In this document: positions 10,326-21,142 of the stretch, piece by piece
How the letters are laid out: each line of letters begins with the position of its first letter
Position numbering within the stretch: the first letter of the stretch is position 1
Assembly: GCF_026262505.1 (NCBI RefSeq)
Contig: NC_067207.1
Coordinates: 3,232,252-3,296,251 of the forward strand
DNA from: Trichomonas vaginalis G3
Taxonomy: Eukaryota; Parabasalia; Trichomonadida; Trichomonadidae
DNA length: 64,000 nt
Direction of reading: 5' to 3'
Made by a program: the position numbers and the translations under genes
Notes under the pieces: generated by a model
The model's database searches: none
What the model saw: only the letters and a program-made list of their open reading frames with translations
Told to the model about the DNA's origin: nothing

Positions 10326-11108
10326 ATGTCTTTAATGTCATTTGAAGTTCCGACAAGCCCCAATTTGAGGACTATTACACCATTATCAGGCGATTCTGGC
10401 TTGGCATCAATCTGGAAATCTTCTTCAAATGATCTTTTTACAGCACCTTCATCTCCAGAAGTCAGCACTTCTTCAATCCTCAGTGTTATGTGTATGAATG
10501 TTCCTCGAACACCAAAGAAATCTTTATACGTTCCTCCACGCATTGAATCTCCAAAACCAAAAAAGTCAAAGCCAAAAGCAGTCGATTATATATATTCGAG
10601 TGTTTCGTTTACATCAAGTGAAAACCCCATATTTGATGATGTTTATCTCAAAGAAAAGACTTTTGTATATAAAGGTATGGAGAATCAAGAGTTTGCTTGG
10701 AGTGATTTCAAGCGAATTGTTCCACAAGCTGAACAAAGTGTCGTTGCTACATCTAATCTTGTATTTTATTTCAAAAAAGATAATGCTTATGGTAAAGCTT
10801 TGACTTCATCTGCGCAAAGCAAATTAGACAAAGCTTGTGGCGATTCTTCAGATATAAGCATAGAAATTGCTGTTAAGATATTAGATGACATGGCTAAGTC
10901 TGAAAAGTTTTTGATATATTCAACAAGCTCTTTCAATTATAGTACTGTAACACCAATTATTAAAAAATACATCAAGATGGGCTCCCAATCAGGCCCACTG
11001 CATAGACATATTTTTTCAGGATATCTCTTTCCAACGTTAATTGATGCATTGCAAAGAGTTTACGAGGATGAAAAAGCTATCAAGAAGTACATGGTTTCTT
11101 TACATTAA
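10326..11108 (+). CDS. Ser/Thr-Pro-rich protein of unknown function
   Basis: A 260-residue protein I do not recognise. The first ~85 residues are low complexity with many Ser-Pro/Thr-Pro pairs (TSPN, SPEV, TPKK, SPKP) and a basic PKPKKSKPK run, as in substrates of proline-directed kinases and as in a nuclear localisation signal. The last ~170 residues look folded, mixed alpha/beta, without a motif I can name. No signal peptide or membrane segment is seen. The E2F-like promoter sites and SP/TP motifs together suggest a cell-cycle-linked protein, an inference only. The start follows a good initiator. Confidence 0.8.
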   Translation: MSLMSFEVPTSPNLRTITPLSGDSGLASIWKSSSNDLFTAPSSPEVSTSSILSVMCMNVPRTPKKSLYVPPRIESPKPKKSKPKAVDYIYSSVSFTSSENPIFDDVYLKEKTFVYKGMENQEFAWSDFKRIVPQAEQSVVATSNLVFYFKKDNAYGKALTSSAQSKLDKACGDSSDISIEIAVKILDDMAKSEKFLIYSTSSFNYSTVTPIIKKYIKMGSQSGPLHRHIFSGYLFPTLIDALQRVYEDEKAIKKYMVSLH

Positions 11109-11272
11109 ATATATTATATCCTGTTTGTTTTTGATAAAAATTTATTTAAATTTCAGTAATTTTTGATAAAGACATTGTTTAAATTTGCAAACATTTAGAA
11201 ACCATTTCGAAATAATAATGACCAAAGATATCAAAATGAATTTCCAGATATGATAAAAAAAGAAAAAGTTCT

Positions 11273-11344
11273 GCCTACGACCGGAGTTGAACCGGCGACC
11301 TTGCGCTTACAAGGCGCACGCAATAACCACTATGCTACGCAGGC
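11273..11344 (-). tRNA. tRNA-Thr (UGU)
   Basis: A 72-nt minus-strand cloverleaf. The acceptor stem pairs GCCTGCG with CGTAGGC. The D arm contains the box A sequence TAGCATAGTGG. The anticodon stem TGCGC/GCGCA encloses CTTGTAA, giving anticodon TGT. The T arm has GGTTCAA. No intron and no encoded CCA. Confidence 0.93.
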
Positions 11345-11587
11345 TTTCAATAGGTAGAAAATTTTAATGTTAGAGATAAGAAATTTATATTAGAAATAAA
11401 AATAACAATTATAACTCTATTTCTATTATTGCCGGCATCAGATTTCCACTTGTCCATCCATGAAAGTTCTGCAAGTCAGAAGCAAAATACTTGCACGAGC
11501 TGGCTGTAATGAAATAGTAGTTTTTTTGCTTAAGTATTGTGTTTCTTGAGATTTTAGTTTTCGGTTATTGCCCCATGCACTATACTT

Positions 11588-12026
11588 CACTCTCCTGGTC
11601 CCCAAAGAGCTAGGAGTTCTTTAATTACTCGAATTGGGCAATATTCTTGCGAAGTTTCTAATTCGATAAAATGTCTCGGAAGTATATTGCCATAAGATAG
11701 TCTTACTACTACTCTCTGGTTCACAATGAGCTAGAGATCCTGTAATTGATCGAATAGTACAGAATTATTCCGAAGTCTCTTATTCAACGAGAATCCTCGG
11801 AATAACTCTGTATCAAGGCAATATATTTGTTATCTATAGCCTATAGCTATAGCTAGCGAGAAAACTCTTCTGTAATTCATTAATGTTGAAGTTCTCTGGA
11901 TAACCCTCATTTGAAGATAGAAATACAGAGAACTTCAACATAAGTTAATGTAGTTGTGATTTTTTGGTTCATTACTGGCTAGAGAACGAGTCAAAAGTTT
12001 ATTGTGTGGATAATCTAGTTATCTGC
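11588..12026. ncRNA. Tandem array of four units with covarying hairpins, candidate structured RNA
   Basis: Four related segments start near 11,592, 11,713, 11,834 and 11,961 (spacing 121, 121, 127). Each has a short hairpin P1, a 20-30-nt linker sharing TGTAATT-like sequence, and a second hairpin P2. P1 in units 1, 2 and 4 is CTCCTGG/CTAGGAG, TCTCTGG/CTAGAGA and TTTTTGG/CTAGAGA, always 7 pairs with an 11-nt loop; unit 3 has CTATAGC/GCTATAG. P2 arms differ in sequence yet pair: 11637-11651/11677-11691 (13 of 15), 11759-11773/11797-11811 (14 of 15), 11883-11897/11927-11941 (15 of 15), and a short one at 12008-12024. The strand is unknown and no promoter was identified. Decayed satellite DNA is the alternative. 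Confidence 0.5.
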
Positions 12027-12247
12027 CCATCGCAAATATAGTTTTTCATTTTTATATTATACTCTGCATGTTAATATAATAAATCACTTATTTCCTCATT
12101 TAAACCTGCTTTTTCCATATTATTTTGAATCAAAACATTCCAAAAAAGCTTTTCTGCTTTCAGAACATAAAAACATGCATTATATGGGGAAAAATAATAT
12201 ACACACTTAACTTCGGTGAAAAACATTACTTCGCAATTTCAAGGATG

Positions 12248-12256
12248 AGTCATATT
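12248..12256. repeat. Left target-site duplication of the MULE
   Basis: AGTCATATT, repeated exactly at 20064-20072 beyond the right inverted repeat. Confidence 0.85.
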
Positions 12257-12383
12257 GGGCGCGTAAAGGGTTGGCGTCCTAAGGCGTCCTGATGTAAACT
12301 ATTCAATTTTTGAGAAGTTTACACAATAATTGAATAGTTTATGGCGTCCTGAGAAGAGATTTCAATGGGTATGGCGTCCTAAA
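12257..12383. repeat. Left terminal inverted repeat of the MULE
   Basis: Begins GGGCGCGTAAAGGGTTGGCG. GGCGTCCT occurs at 12273, 12283, 12343 and 12373. Between them a perfect 14-bp inverted pair (12295-12308 and 12328-12341) could form a hairpin. The GGCGTCCT copies are good candidates for transposase binding sites. Confidence 0.75.
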
Positions 12384-12784
12384 AAAATAGAAGAAAATGA
12401 TTTTTTCTCGATTTTTCTAGAAATTGAATTTTTTAAAAAAGAAAAAAATCAAAACGTATACATTCAAGAAAGACTATAAATGAAGATTTTTCTATTTTTT
12501 TTCATTCTAAAACATCTTTTTTTGGATAATTTTTTTTTAATAAATATGTAAGAAAGATTGAAGAAAAAGTAAATTTACTTTAAGAAAATTCGTTTTACAT
12601 GATGTAAGACCCATAACAACTATAAATATTCAATTATTTAAAATAAAAAAAGAAAAACAGATTAAATGTATCTCACATCAAAATCCATTGACCTAAGGAT
12701 GTTAAGTTTCTGTTTTTAAAAGTTGATATTTTTTTTTAATTTTAAGAAAATTAATAGCATGTTATTAGACAATAGGAGTGTAAT

Positions 12785-15088
12785 AAGGGTTTCGTTTTGC
12801 TAAAATTGTCACTTTTATAGCATATTTGTTTTTGGATGTTTTGCGAAACCAAAAAAAAAACTATGATATACAATGTGTGTGTAAAGAAAATACTTTATTT
12901 ACTAGTTAAAAAATCATTTGTATTGATCAAGTTATTTTTTCTGGATAAGATATTATATGGATAATTGGATAGAAAATACAATTATATAATCTTGTACCTG
13001 GTTTAATTAAGCTAATTGTCATCAGAAACTTGTAATTTTTATGAATTTCAGATTTTCTTTTCATTACTGCTTTTCTTAATAGGTCAAGTTCTTATTTACG
13101 TTATAAAGTATGATATTTACAAATATCAAGTTATCATGTTTTTTGAGAAATTATGAGAAACAAACAAAAATGAAAAAGATAGGAATAGCAATGAATAGTG
13201 ATGTGGGTATAGAAAATGTAAGAGATATGAATGCAAAGCAATCAGTATTTAGGATATTGACCATAGATTTCGAAAAAAAATGCTGCATATTGAGCGAAAA
13301 CTATGATTATATTATAAGGCTGTCATTTAAAGCATAATGAAACTATTCCCTTTTCATTTTAATCGAATAAGATAGTAAAGATTTTTGAATTAGCTAGAAA
13401 CTGATGAGATGTTTTCACAAATCAGATTTTAATCTCTATAATGCATAATTCACTCAATATCTCAATTTTGATATTGCGAGATATTTTTGCTATCGGTTTC
13501 GCAATTTTGACACAATAGCAAGAGGGTTCTATTGTAATAAACAGAAATTCATCAAAAGTGACAGCTCTCAATTTTTTGACATTTGTAAATTCTAAATTGA
13601 ATGAGAAAAATGAAATAATACTAAGCATAATACAATATTCTAGATTTAATTATAATTAGGAAAAAGTTAGTTTTGAGAGTACTTTTCATAGGCATATAGA
13701 ATGAAATCTTCTGAAAAATAATATCACATAAACTCATATTATTTTCTAATATCTAACTATTTTATATAAAAATCAAATTCAATGATCTTAAAAGCGAAGG
13801 ATAAACCTCAAAATTTACGAATATAATGAGTGGGAATATAATGTTTATCTATCATAAAACCATATGAAATATCAATTTTTGCTTTACGCCTAATTTTGAC
13901 GACAATTAGCAAAAAATGTTAAATGTTAACACTCATCCATTTGAATATGAAAAATAAAATTGACTTTGATTAAATGTTTTTATTTATCATGCAATTCTTC
14001 TTGCGACCAAAGATTTGAATAAAATTTCAAAAAATAAGATAGCTTAAAAAATAATATACGGTAGTGTTTACTAATAGATGAATAGTATATAAATTCTATT
14101 AAAATGGATTTGATCCAAAAAAATATAAAAATTTGATATCATAAATAAAATCGTTTTAAATTACTTCTTCATTTAAATTATAACAATTATTTTTGGTTTT
14201 ATATTTTTTTGGATCAAATCCATTTTAATAGAATTTATATACTATTCATCTATTAGTAAACACTACCGTATATTATTTTTAAGCTATCTTATTTTTTGAA
14301 ATTTTATTCAAATCTTTGTCGCAAGAAGAATTGCATGATAAATAAAACATTTAATCAAAGTCAATTTTATTTTTCATATTCAAATGGACTGAGTGTTAAC
14401 ATTTAACATTTTTTGCTAATTGTCGTCAAAAATTAGGCGTAAAGCAAAAATTGATATTTCATATGGTTTTATGATAGATAAACATTATATTCCCACTCAT
14501 TATATTCGTAAATTTTGAGGTTTATCCTTCGCTTTTAAGATCATTGAATTTGATTTTTATATAAAATAGTTATATATTAGAAAATATATGAGTTTATGTG
14601 ATATTATTTTTCAGAAGATTTTGTGTTCTTCTTCAAAATTTTATTTTTTATTAAAAAGAATCTGTACAAAATATACATTTACTTTAATTAATATTTAAAA
14701 ACGTGCTCTATCAAAAGTTCCAAAAATTCAATATTTTAGCTTTTCTGAGGTGTCACTTTTGATGAATTTCTGTTTACAACACTATAAGCATTATTATCAA
14801 CGTAGAATCTGAATATCATATCAGAAAATGTCGCAAATCTGACATTTACCCGACCAAATAGCAAAAATAATTGAATACTTTTCGCAAAAACTTTAAAAAT
14901 CGATAAAAATATGAAATATAGATATTAAAGAGACTTTTTATATAATATTCATAAAGATTTTCCAAAAATATGATACCGCAAAATTAAAAAAGTGACGTCT
15001 TGAGTGGAGTCAAAGGTCGAAATTGCTAGCTAAATGTTTTTTAGCGAAATTGCGTATTGTACGTTTTTTTCGCAAAACGAAACCCTTA
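12785..15088. mobile_element. Nested non-autonomous fold-back element, hAT-like ends
   Basis: Starts AAGGGTTTCGTTTTGC and ends with the inverse of this sequence. It is flanked by AGTGTAAT at 12777-12784 and 15089-15096, an 8-bp target duplication. The duplication length and the YAAGG-type end suit the hAT superfamily. There is no coding sequence of note; the interior is dominated by a very large inverted repeat. It sits within the left part of the MULE and so entered later. Confidence 0.65.
13704..14621. repeat. Near-perfect 0.9-kb fold-back (palindrome)
   Basis: Left arm 13704-14130 and right arm 14197-14621 are reverse complements with only a few differences, around a 66-bp loop. Pairing resumes further out (13541-13565 with about 14752-14778), so the whole nested element is symmetric. 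RNA from it would form a long double strand. Confidence 0.85.
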
Positions 15089-15430
15089 AGTGTAATGATA
15101 TTGACTAAACAGAAATGAGAGAATAGAGATATAATTTTGATAAGCAATATTGCGAACAAATTCTGAAGTAAAATCGCGATCAATAATTGAAAATTACGAT
15201 CATGTACTGAAAAATGACGATCGAATTGAATGAATAGAATTATATCTAAGAAAAAATAAATTGTATTTAGAAGATGAACAAAGAAAGGTGTATGCTAAAA
15301 ATCATTTAACAATAAATGGAAATAAAACGAAATTGTTAAAAGAAAAAAATGAAAATTGTTAAATAATATATTATTTTTTAGTCATAAGAATAAAAATATA
15401 GTAGTTATAAAAGGAATTAGACTTCATATA

Positions 15431-17680
15431 TCAATTATTTTTCTCTGTAGATGTGGAACGTTTGCTTTTCGATCTCTTTCGATGAACTTGAAAATATAAG
15501 TTATTATCGCTGAGAATCCTTTCCGAAATAGGAGCTTTACGTTTAGGAGGATTGTCGGATGAATTTTGTTTTTTATTGTTTGATTTTGTTGTTATGGAAG
15601 ATTTTTTCTTATTTTTTTCAGAATTTTGCTTGCTATTAACTGAAACTTGTTTTGACGGCCCAACAATAGCATTTGTAGTAGGAAGAATTCCCAATAACGA
15701 GCGCATTTTCGATAATTGTTTTTCAATATGATCAAGAAGGTCCAGCTTATGTTCTAGATTACTAGACATTTGATTTGTAGAAGGATGGTTTTGATTTTCT
15801 GGTTCTAAATCTGTAGAGTCTGCAATATTTGAATTTTCGGAGCGAATTGGAGCATCTGAACCTTGATTTGTATCGGCTTGCTCAAAATTAGTTTGAATTG
15901 GAGTGGATGAATTAAAATCTGGATGATTTAATGTTTCATTAAATAATGCCATAATTTTTTCTCTTTTTTCATTAATAAACTTAGTGATCATTGTATCTTT
16001 ATCTGTTAGATCGATCGATTTGAGTATATCTGCATCATGAACTGGAATATTTTCGAACAATGAACTCGATTCTATGGAACCATATGGAGAAATCTCGTTC
16101 TGAGCCAAAGAAAGATCACTTACGTTGTATTGTTTGATAGAAAAAATTGTTTTCTCAAGTTCTTTTTGAAAGCAGTCAAGAATATAATTTTTGTAGCTAT
16201 CAGTGATAACGGTTTTTATATGGCGCTCGATCTTCTGGTTATTTTTGATGGCGTTATATTTATCTAATTGGATTTGAGATATCTTCTTAATAGCTTCATA
16301 AATGTTTGGATGTTTTAACGAAGAAAATTCTGAATGCATACTCTCGAGGCAATCATTAGTGAATATTGCAGTTGCATTATTATATTGAGATATTAAATTG
16401 TAGTGCGGCAACCAAACTTTGTTGAAATAATCAATATAATCTTTGATCGAATCAACTTTATTTTGATTAATTATATGCATTGTAAGTACAAATTCTTCAT
16501 GAGACATGAATGGAGTAATAGAATATAGCTTAAATAAAGAATTTTGTAAAGTATTGAAATTTTTTGTATAAAGTGCTACAAGTTTCCTGTGTAAAGCTTG
16601 TTTGAAATGAAATAGGCATCCAATTATACGGACTTTAGGGAAAATTTGTTGAAGTGCCTCTATCATTCCCTTTTCAAAATCACAATGAATTTGAATTAGC
16701 TTTGAAAATTGAATACCCTTGACAGTAAAAATATATTCAAATGCCTTCTTATAAGATTCAAATGTGCGGTTTTTCATGAATATAAATAAAAGTGGTAGAT
16801 ATTGATTTGTTGAATGTTCACAAATCATAATTGTTAGCATCTGTCCTTTTTGAAAATGTTTTGGTGTAATTTTAAAAGTTCCATCGCAAAATAAATCTGT
16901 GGCTTCTTTTGCAAATTGAATTGCCTTCTCAAAACCAAAAAACATCGTCTCACAATTTGCTTGAAAATCATGGCCAATGAAAAACTGCTCGCCATTTATT
17001 AAACAAAAATTAGCAATTTCATCGTCTGTAATTTTTTCTCCAACAGAAAATTTTCTGGACTTATTATAAACTTCCCTGACCAATGAATCTTTAATTAATG
17101 GTTTTCATCAGTACCAACAGCAAGTTCTGTCATAAATTTTTTAATCTGCTGAAAAGTGCCGTTGTCTTCAGAAAATTTTGCCATTGCCTTATTGTATATT
17201 TCTGTCAGAGTCATTGATTTATGAAGATCATTTTTTTCATTTTGTAACTTTTTAAATTGTCTGCATTCGGGTATATGTTCCTTTTGTAAATCTTCGGAAA
17301 CTGAACTGTTCTCAATTTTAACTAAATAACGTGCTTGACAAGAATGATCGATGCAACGGTAGTAACGTTCAATATTATTTGAATTAATAATATTTGTATG
17401 ATCATGCGAATAAAGCATATCTTTGCGAACAATTGTATCAGGATATTTTCCAGTAACTGGGAATATTTTTAACTGCAATATAACTAAAATATCTTCTGAC
17501 AGCTTTAGATTCATTTTCGGCGTATTTAATATTAAAATATTGAAGAACTTGTTTGATTATATTCGTTTTTTCATCTCTCGATGTTGATTTTTGGTATTTA
17601 TCAGATTGTTCCCTGATAAATATTTTATTTTCGTCTGTAAAGTTTGCTCTTTTTTGATTAAATATAGATGATTTTCCCAT
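15431..17680 (-). pseudogene. MULE transposase gene, two frame breaks in this copy
   Basis: A plain DNA-transposon transposase of about 750 residues. The start at 17680 follows an initiator-like TCATTTCATTTTTT. The N-terminal third contains a Cys/His cluster (C-x4-C, then H-x2-C) like a FLYWCH/WRKY-type zinc finger. The catalytic region has the MULE pattern: first Asp in FCDGTFK, second Asp in IHCDFEKG, the conserved GCLFHFKQ after it, and Glu in NDCLESMHSEF. The Ser/Lys-rich tail is probably disordered. Two one-base length changes, near 17,450 and 17,095, split it into three frames. At the second of these the other copy (41.2-41.9 kb) is in frame, so at least one break may be a consensus error. 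Confidence 0.85.
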
Positions 17681-17734
17681 TAAAAAATGAAATGATGCAA
17701 AATTTACGAAAACCGTTCGAAAATTGAATCAAAA

Positions 17735-18133
17735 ATGAAAAGTAATACTTAAATGAGTAATTCTTTGAGATATTGGTCTTAGATTGAATGTAGCGTCATT
17801 CTTATATAGAATATATATTCATATCATCGGAAATATGATAAAAAGCATATAATAAATGTCAAAAAAGTGAACAAATAAGCAAAGATATTTTTTAAAAAAC
17901 AATGAAAAGTAATACTTAAATGAGTAATTCTTTGAGATATTGGTCTTAGATTGAATGTAGCGTCATTCTTATATAGAATATATATTCATATCATCGGAAA
18001 TATGATAAAAAGCATATAATAAATGTCAAAAAAGTGAACAAATAAGCAAAGATATTTTTTAAAAAACAATGAAAAGTAATACTTAAATGAGGAATTCTTT
18101 GAGATATTGGTCTTAGATTGAATGTAGCGTCAC
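17735..18133. repeat. 167-bp tandem repeat, 2.4 copies
   Basis: Two full units (17735-17901, 17902-18068) and a 65-bp partial unit lie between the divergent start codons of the transposase and cargo genes. The copies are nearly identical. They could serve as a shared bidirectional control region. Confidence 0.9.
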
Positions 18134-18181
18134 AAATTTCACAAATATAATTTACTATACAATTTTATTCATTTTTTTAAA

Positions 18182-19288
18182 ATGGCTGACGACAGTCTGT
18201 ATCAACTAACTCAACTAGTCAAGCATAATGATTATTCTTCGGATTCATTAAATCAACTTTATCAATGCATAAGTACAATGACAGAAAGATCAATTGGATG
18301 CTTGAATTGGGATAAATTTTTCAAAAAAATCACAGTGACTGATGAAGTTCTTTTACATTTTTTAGCATCCGTTTTAAACATTGAAAAGATATCAGAATGT
18401 TTCAAGGATTCTATTTTTTATCACAATATTAATCTTGAAAAATTCAGTAATTTAACTGAAACAGAACAACAAACAATTTTAAATTCCTACAAAGCGGATA
18501 AATTTACATATTACATAATGTGCTCACAAATTGTAAAATCAAACTGGAACAATTTATCCCAAACTTTAGTTAATATTGCAAATCAATATTTGCCATTTTT
18601 AGATGAAGAAAAGCAAATATATATATTTACTGAAATAACTGGCAATTATCAAAATTTTGAAATTTCAGTTGCAAACTTGTTACTTTTTTATGAAAACAAT
18701 GAAGAAAAATTAAGCAACTGTTTTAATTTAACATTGTTCCAGCAAATTTATTCCAAAAATGGAATCGAGCAAATGATATTTTTTGCTGCAAATACAATTT
18801 GTTGCAATAACACTTCTATCAATTTTTACAATCTCCTTGAAATTGAAGAAATGAATCCATTTGATTTTTTTTATTTCTCAATTCAATATAAAGAGATATT
18901 AAATTGCGATGATTTTCCAAAAGTTACAGAAGTAATCACAGGTTTAATCTCAGCTTCAAATATTAATGCTATTATGCGAATTTGCCAAAAAATTTTGGAT
19001 AAAATTACATTTTATAAATGTAATTATTGCCATATTACCTCAATATGGAATTTTATCACAAATGCAGCAATAATTCTTCCTGATGAAGATTTATTAATCA
19101 AATTATTAAAATTCATAGAAAAAACAGAAAAAGCAACAGATGAATTATTCGAACCGGAGAATGATTTGGGTTTCTATGAATATTTAAATTCGATTTTCTC
19201 AGATATTACATCTGCGAGAAATAAGCAATTTCTCTTGGAGTTTCTAAATACCCATGAAGATGACTTCACTTATGATCAAACATTGTGA
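18182..19288 (+). CDS. MULE cargo gene, helical protein of unknown function
   Basis: A 368-residue protein lying wholly inside the transposon, divergent from the transposase. It is rich in Leu, Ile, Phe, Asn and Glu with regular amphipathic helices and no membrane span, which would suit a HEAT/ARM-like alpha-solenoid. I recognise no family motif. Initiator-like TCATTTTTTT at 18169-18178 precedes the ATG closely. A second copy at 42.4-43.5 kb has several frame breaks. Its place between the inverted repeats means it moves with the element. A role in transposition (accessory protein) or as a captured host gene are both possible. Confidence 0.75.
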   Translation: MADDSLYQLTQLVKHNDYSSDSLNQLYQCISTMTERSIGCLNWDKFFKKITVTDEVLLHFLASVLNIEKISECFKDSIFYHNINLEKFSNLTETEQQTILNSYKADKFTYYIMCSQIVKSNWNNLSQTLVNIANQYLPFLDEEKQIYIFTEITGNYQNFEISVANLLLFYENNEEKLSNCFNLTLFQQIYSKNGIEQMIFFAANTICCNNTSINFYNLLEIEEMNPFDFFYFSIQYKEILNCDDFPKVTEVITGLISASNINAIMRICQKILDKITFYKCNYCHITSIWNFITNAAIILPDEDLLIKLLKFIEKTEKATDELFEPENDLGFYEYLNSIFSDITSARNKQFLLEFLNTHEDDFTYDQTL

Positions 19289-19934
19289 GGTCATTTTTGA
19301 TCAACAAATTAATTGAAATTCCGATCAAAAAAAATTCACAAATTGGATCAAAAAAATCGAATCTCAAGTTAAAAATAAAAAATTTCTACATTTTTATCAA
19401 ATTTATATTTTTTTTTCAAATCATGCGAATTGATTGGATAATTGCATATTTTATCCCATGCATCTAGAAGTATGTGTAATATTTTTGCTTTCATCAAGAA
19501 ATTGTCGAATTTGATCTTAATTTTTTTTGAAAAATATACTTTTAGAAAAAGAAATAGTGATTGAATAGCTGCCCATGCTGTAAAAGGGTTATTTTTACAA
19601 GTAAAAAAATTGTTATTTTTCGAGCAAGTCGAGGCTTTTTTACCATCTTATTTTTGAAAAATTTACGAAAAATTATATCTGAAAAAACGCTTCATTTTGA
19701 TATCTTACAATGATAAAATACCAATGTTGCTGGGATATAATAGCTACACCTGGACATCTACTACATTAATGCGTATGACAGGTAAAGTTGATTTCAAAAG
19801 TATAGCCTGGAAAGATTACAATAAATCAACGATAATTCAAAAAAATTTCTTATAAGTTAACATAATAAAAATTTAATTTTTATATTGCTTGTATTATACT
19901 TAAGTATATAATATATTTAAATCTTAGAATGAAA
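19289..19934. other. Non-coding right part of the MULE
   Basis: AT-rich sequence between the cargo gene stop and the right inverted repeat. I see no gene. Confidence 0.5.
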
Positions 19935-20063
19935 ATTCGGGACGCCCTAGCTATTCAATTTTCCCTTAGGACGCCCATAAACCTCTCAAAAATGTGATGT
20001 AAATATCACAATTTTGAGAAATTTACACTAGGACGCCTTAGGACGCCACCCCCCTTTTTTACC
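19935..20063. repeat. Right terminal inverted repeat of the MULE
   Basis: AGGACGCC-type octamers occur at 19939 (one variant base), 19968, 20030 and 20040, mirroring the left end. It ends in a C run and TTTTTTACC next to the duplication AGTCATATT (20064-20072). Confidence 0.75.
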
Positions 20064-20303
20064 AGTCATATTATTTTGACAGGTTTTTGGGTTTCGACGG
20101 AATTCTTAATCAGCAAATAAAGATCAAGTTAGACATTACCAGGAAATAAATTTTGACAAAAAGCGTAATTAACTTTCAGTTTAAAATAACAACTTTCTAC
20201 GTCAATACAATATTTGTTCCGATATAGAATTATCACATCTTCACAAAACTTCATCACAATATTTCAAATCTTGTAACTTATTTTCTTCACTAAAATTTAA
20301 AAA

Positions 20304-20352
20304 ATTATTTGTAATTTGGACATTGGCAAGCTCCCTCCAAATTACAAATAAT
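20304..20352. repeat. Short perfect inverted repeat
   Basis: ATTATTTGTAATTTGG and its exact complement, 16-bp arms around a 17-base loop. It may be a tiny fold-back insertion or a hairpin. The surrounding 20073-20656 shows no gene. Confidence 0.6.
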
Positions 20353-20656
20353 ATTGTTAATTACTATGAACGTTAAAATAATATTCGAATTTCTTGTTTA
20401 TTCGGATTAACACCTACTGTTAATAATTAATAATTAAAAAGTAAGCATACAAATCTAAAAAGGATATCCTCACATAACATTAGCCTGAATTATCACTATT
20501 ATAAGCACTTCTAAAACAAATGAATTCCCAATAAAACATTTTTCCTCAAAGTACTTGAAATGTTAAAAATCACATTAAATATATATAATTAACATTTATA
20601 CAAAATAATAATTGTACAGCTATATCTTTCAGATTTTTTTGTTATAGATCTGAATA

Positions 20657-20968
20657 TTAAGAGAATTTGGTTAAATCATGATAGATATGAAAAGCAAAGA
20701 AATGCAATGCAACAATAATAGATATGAAAATAATGATAATCCAATAGAAAATAAGATTTATATTGACATTTGCACCATGCGCAACTAAGAATTTAACAAG
20801 ATCAATAGATTCTTGTTTGATTGCAATACTGAGGGGGCATATACGAATATCAAAAGGATCCAACAAAACAATGATAGATATGAAAAGAAATAGAATTTCA
20901 TACAACAATGATAGAAATGGAGTCCAATAAAAATTTAGTGATATCGATTGAATTTTGATAGAAAGCAA
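20657..20968 (-). pseudogene. Ankyrin-repeat gene fragment
   Basis: The minus strand encodes one ankyrin unit, CPLSIAIKQESIDLVKFL then VAHGANVN, flanked by Phe/Ile/Tyr-rich sequence that derives from the 37-bp minisatellite. No ATG gives a complete gene; stop codons bound it. It is a relic of a DUF3447-type ankyrin gene, a very large trichomonad family. The same fragment recurs at 44912-45223. Confidence 0.6.
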
Positions 20969-21142
20969 TAATTAGCGGATTCACATATTTATAAAAAGAT
21001 CACAATGAGTAAAAGAAGAATTCAAAAAAAATGTGATATGAAATTGTGAAAATCTCATAGAATAATTTGACTACTTTCTCTCAATTTTAAATTTTACATA
21101 TCTTTTTTCCAATATAGAATAATGTTATTGGAAAAAGAAATC

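Larger units (their letters stand above)
12257..20063. mobile_element. Mutator-like (MULE) DNA transposon, 7.8 kb, with cargo gene
   Basis: The ends carry imperfect inverted repeats (left 12257-12383, right 19935-20063), each with four copies of GGCGTCCT or a close variant. The element is flanked by a 9-bp target duplication AGTCATATT at 12248-12256 and 20064-20072, typical of Mutator-like elements. Inside are a minus-strand transposase gene, a 167-bp tandem repeat, a plus-strand cargo gene, and a nested fold-back element at 12785-15088. The intact duplication implies a fairly young insertion. Confidence 0.85.

Noticed and set aside
11588-12026. Hammerhead ribozymes or a known snRNA in the hairpin array
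   Set aside because: I find no CTGATGA/GAAA hammerhead core and no Sm-site/stem layout that I can match.
13110-13628. Short open frames in the left part of the MULE as cargo genes
   Set aside because: They lie in the nested fold-back element, are short, and show no protein-like composition.
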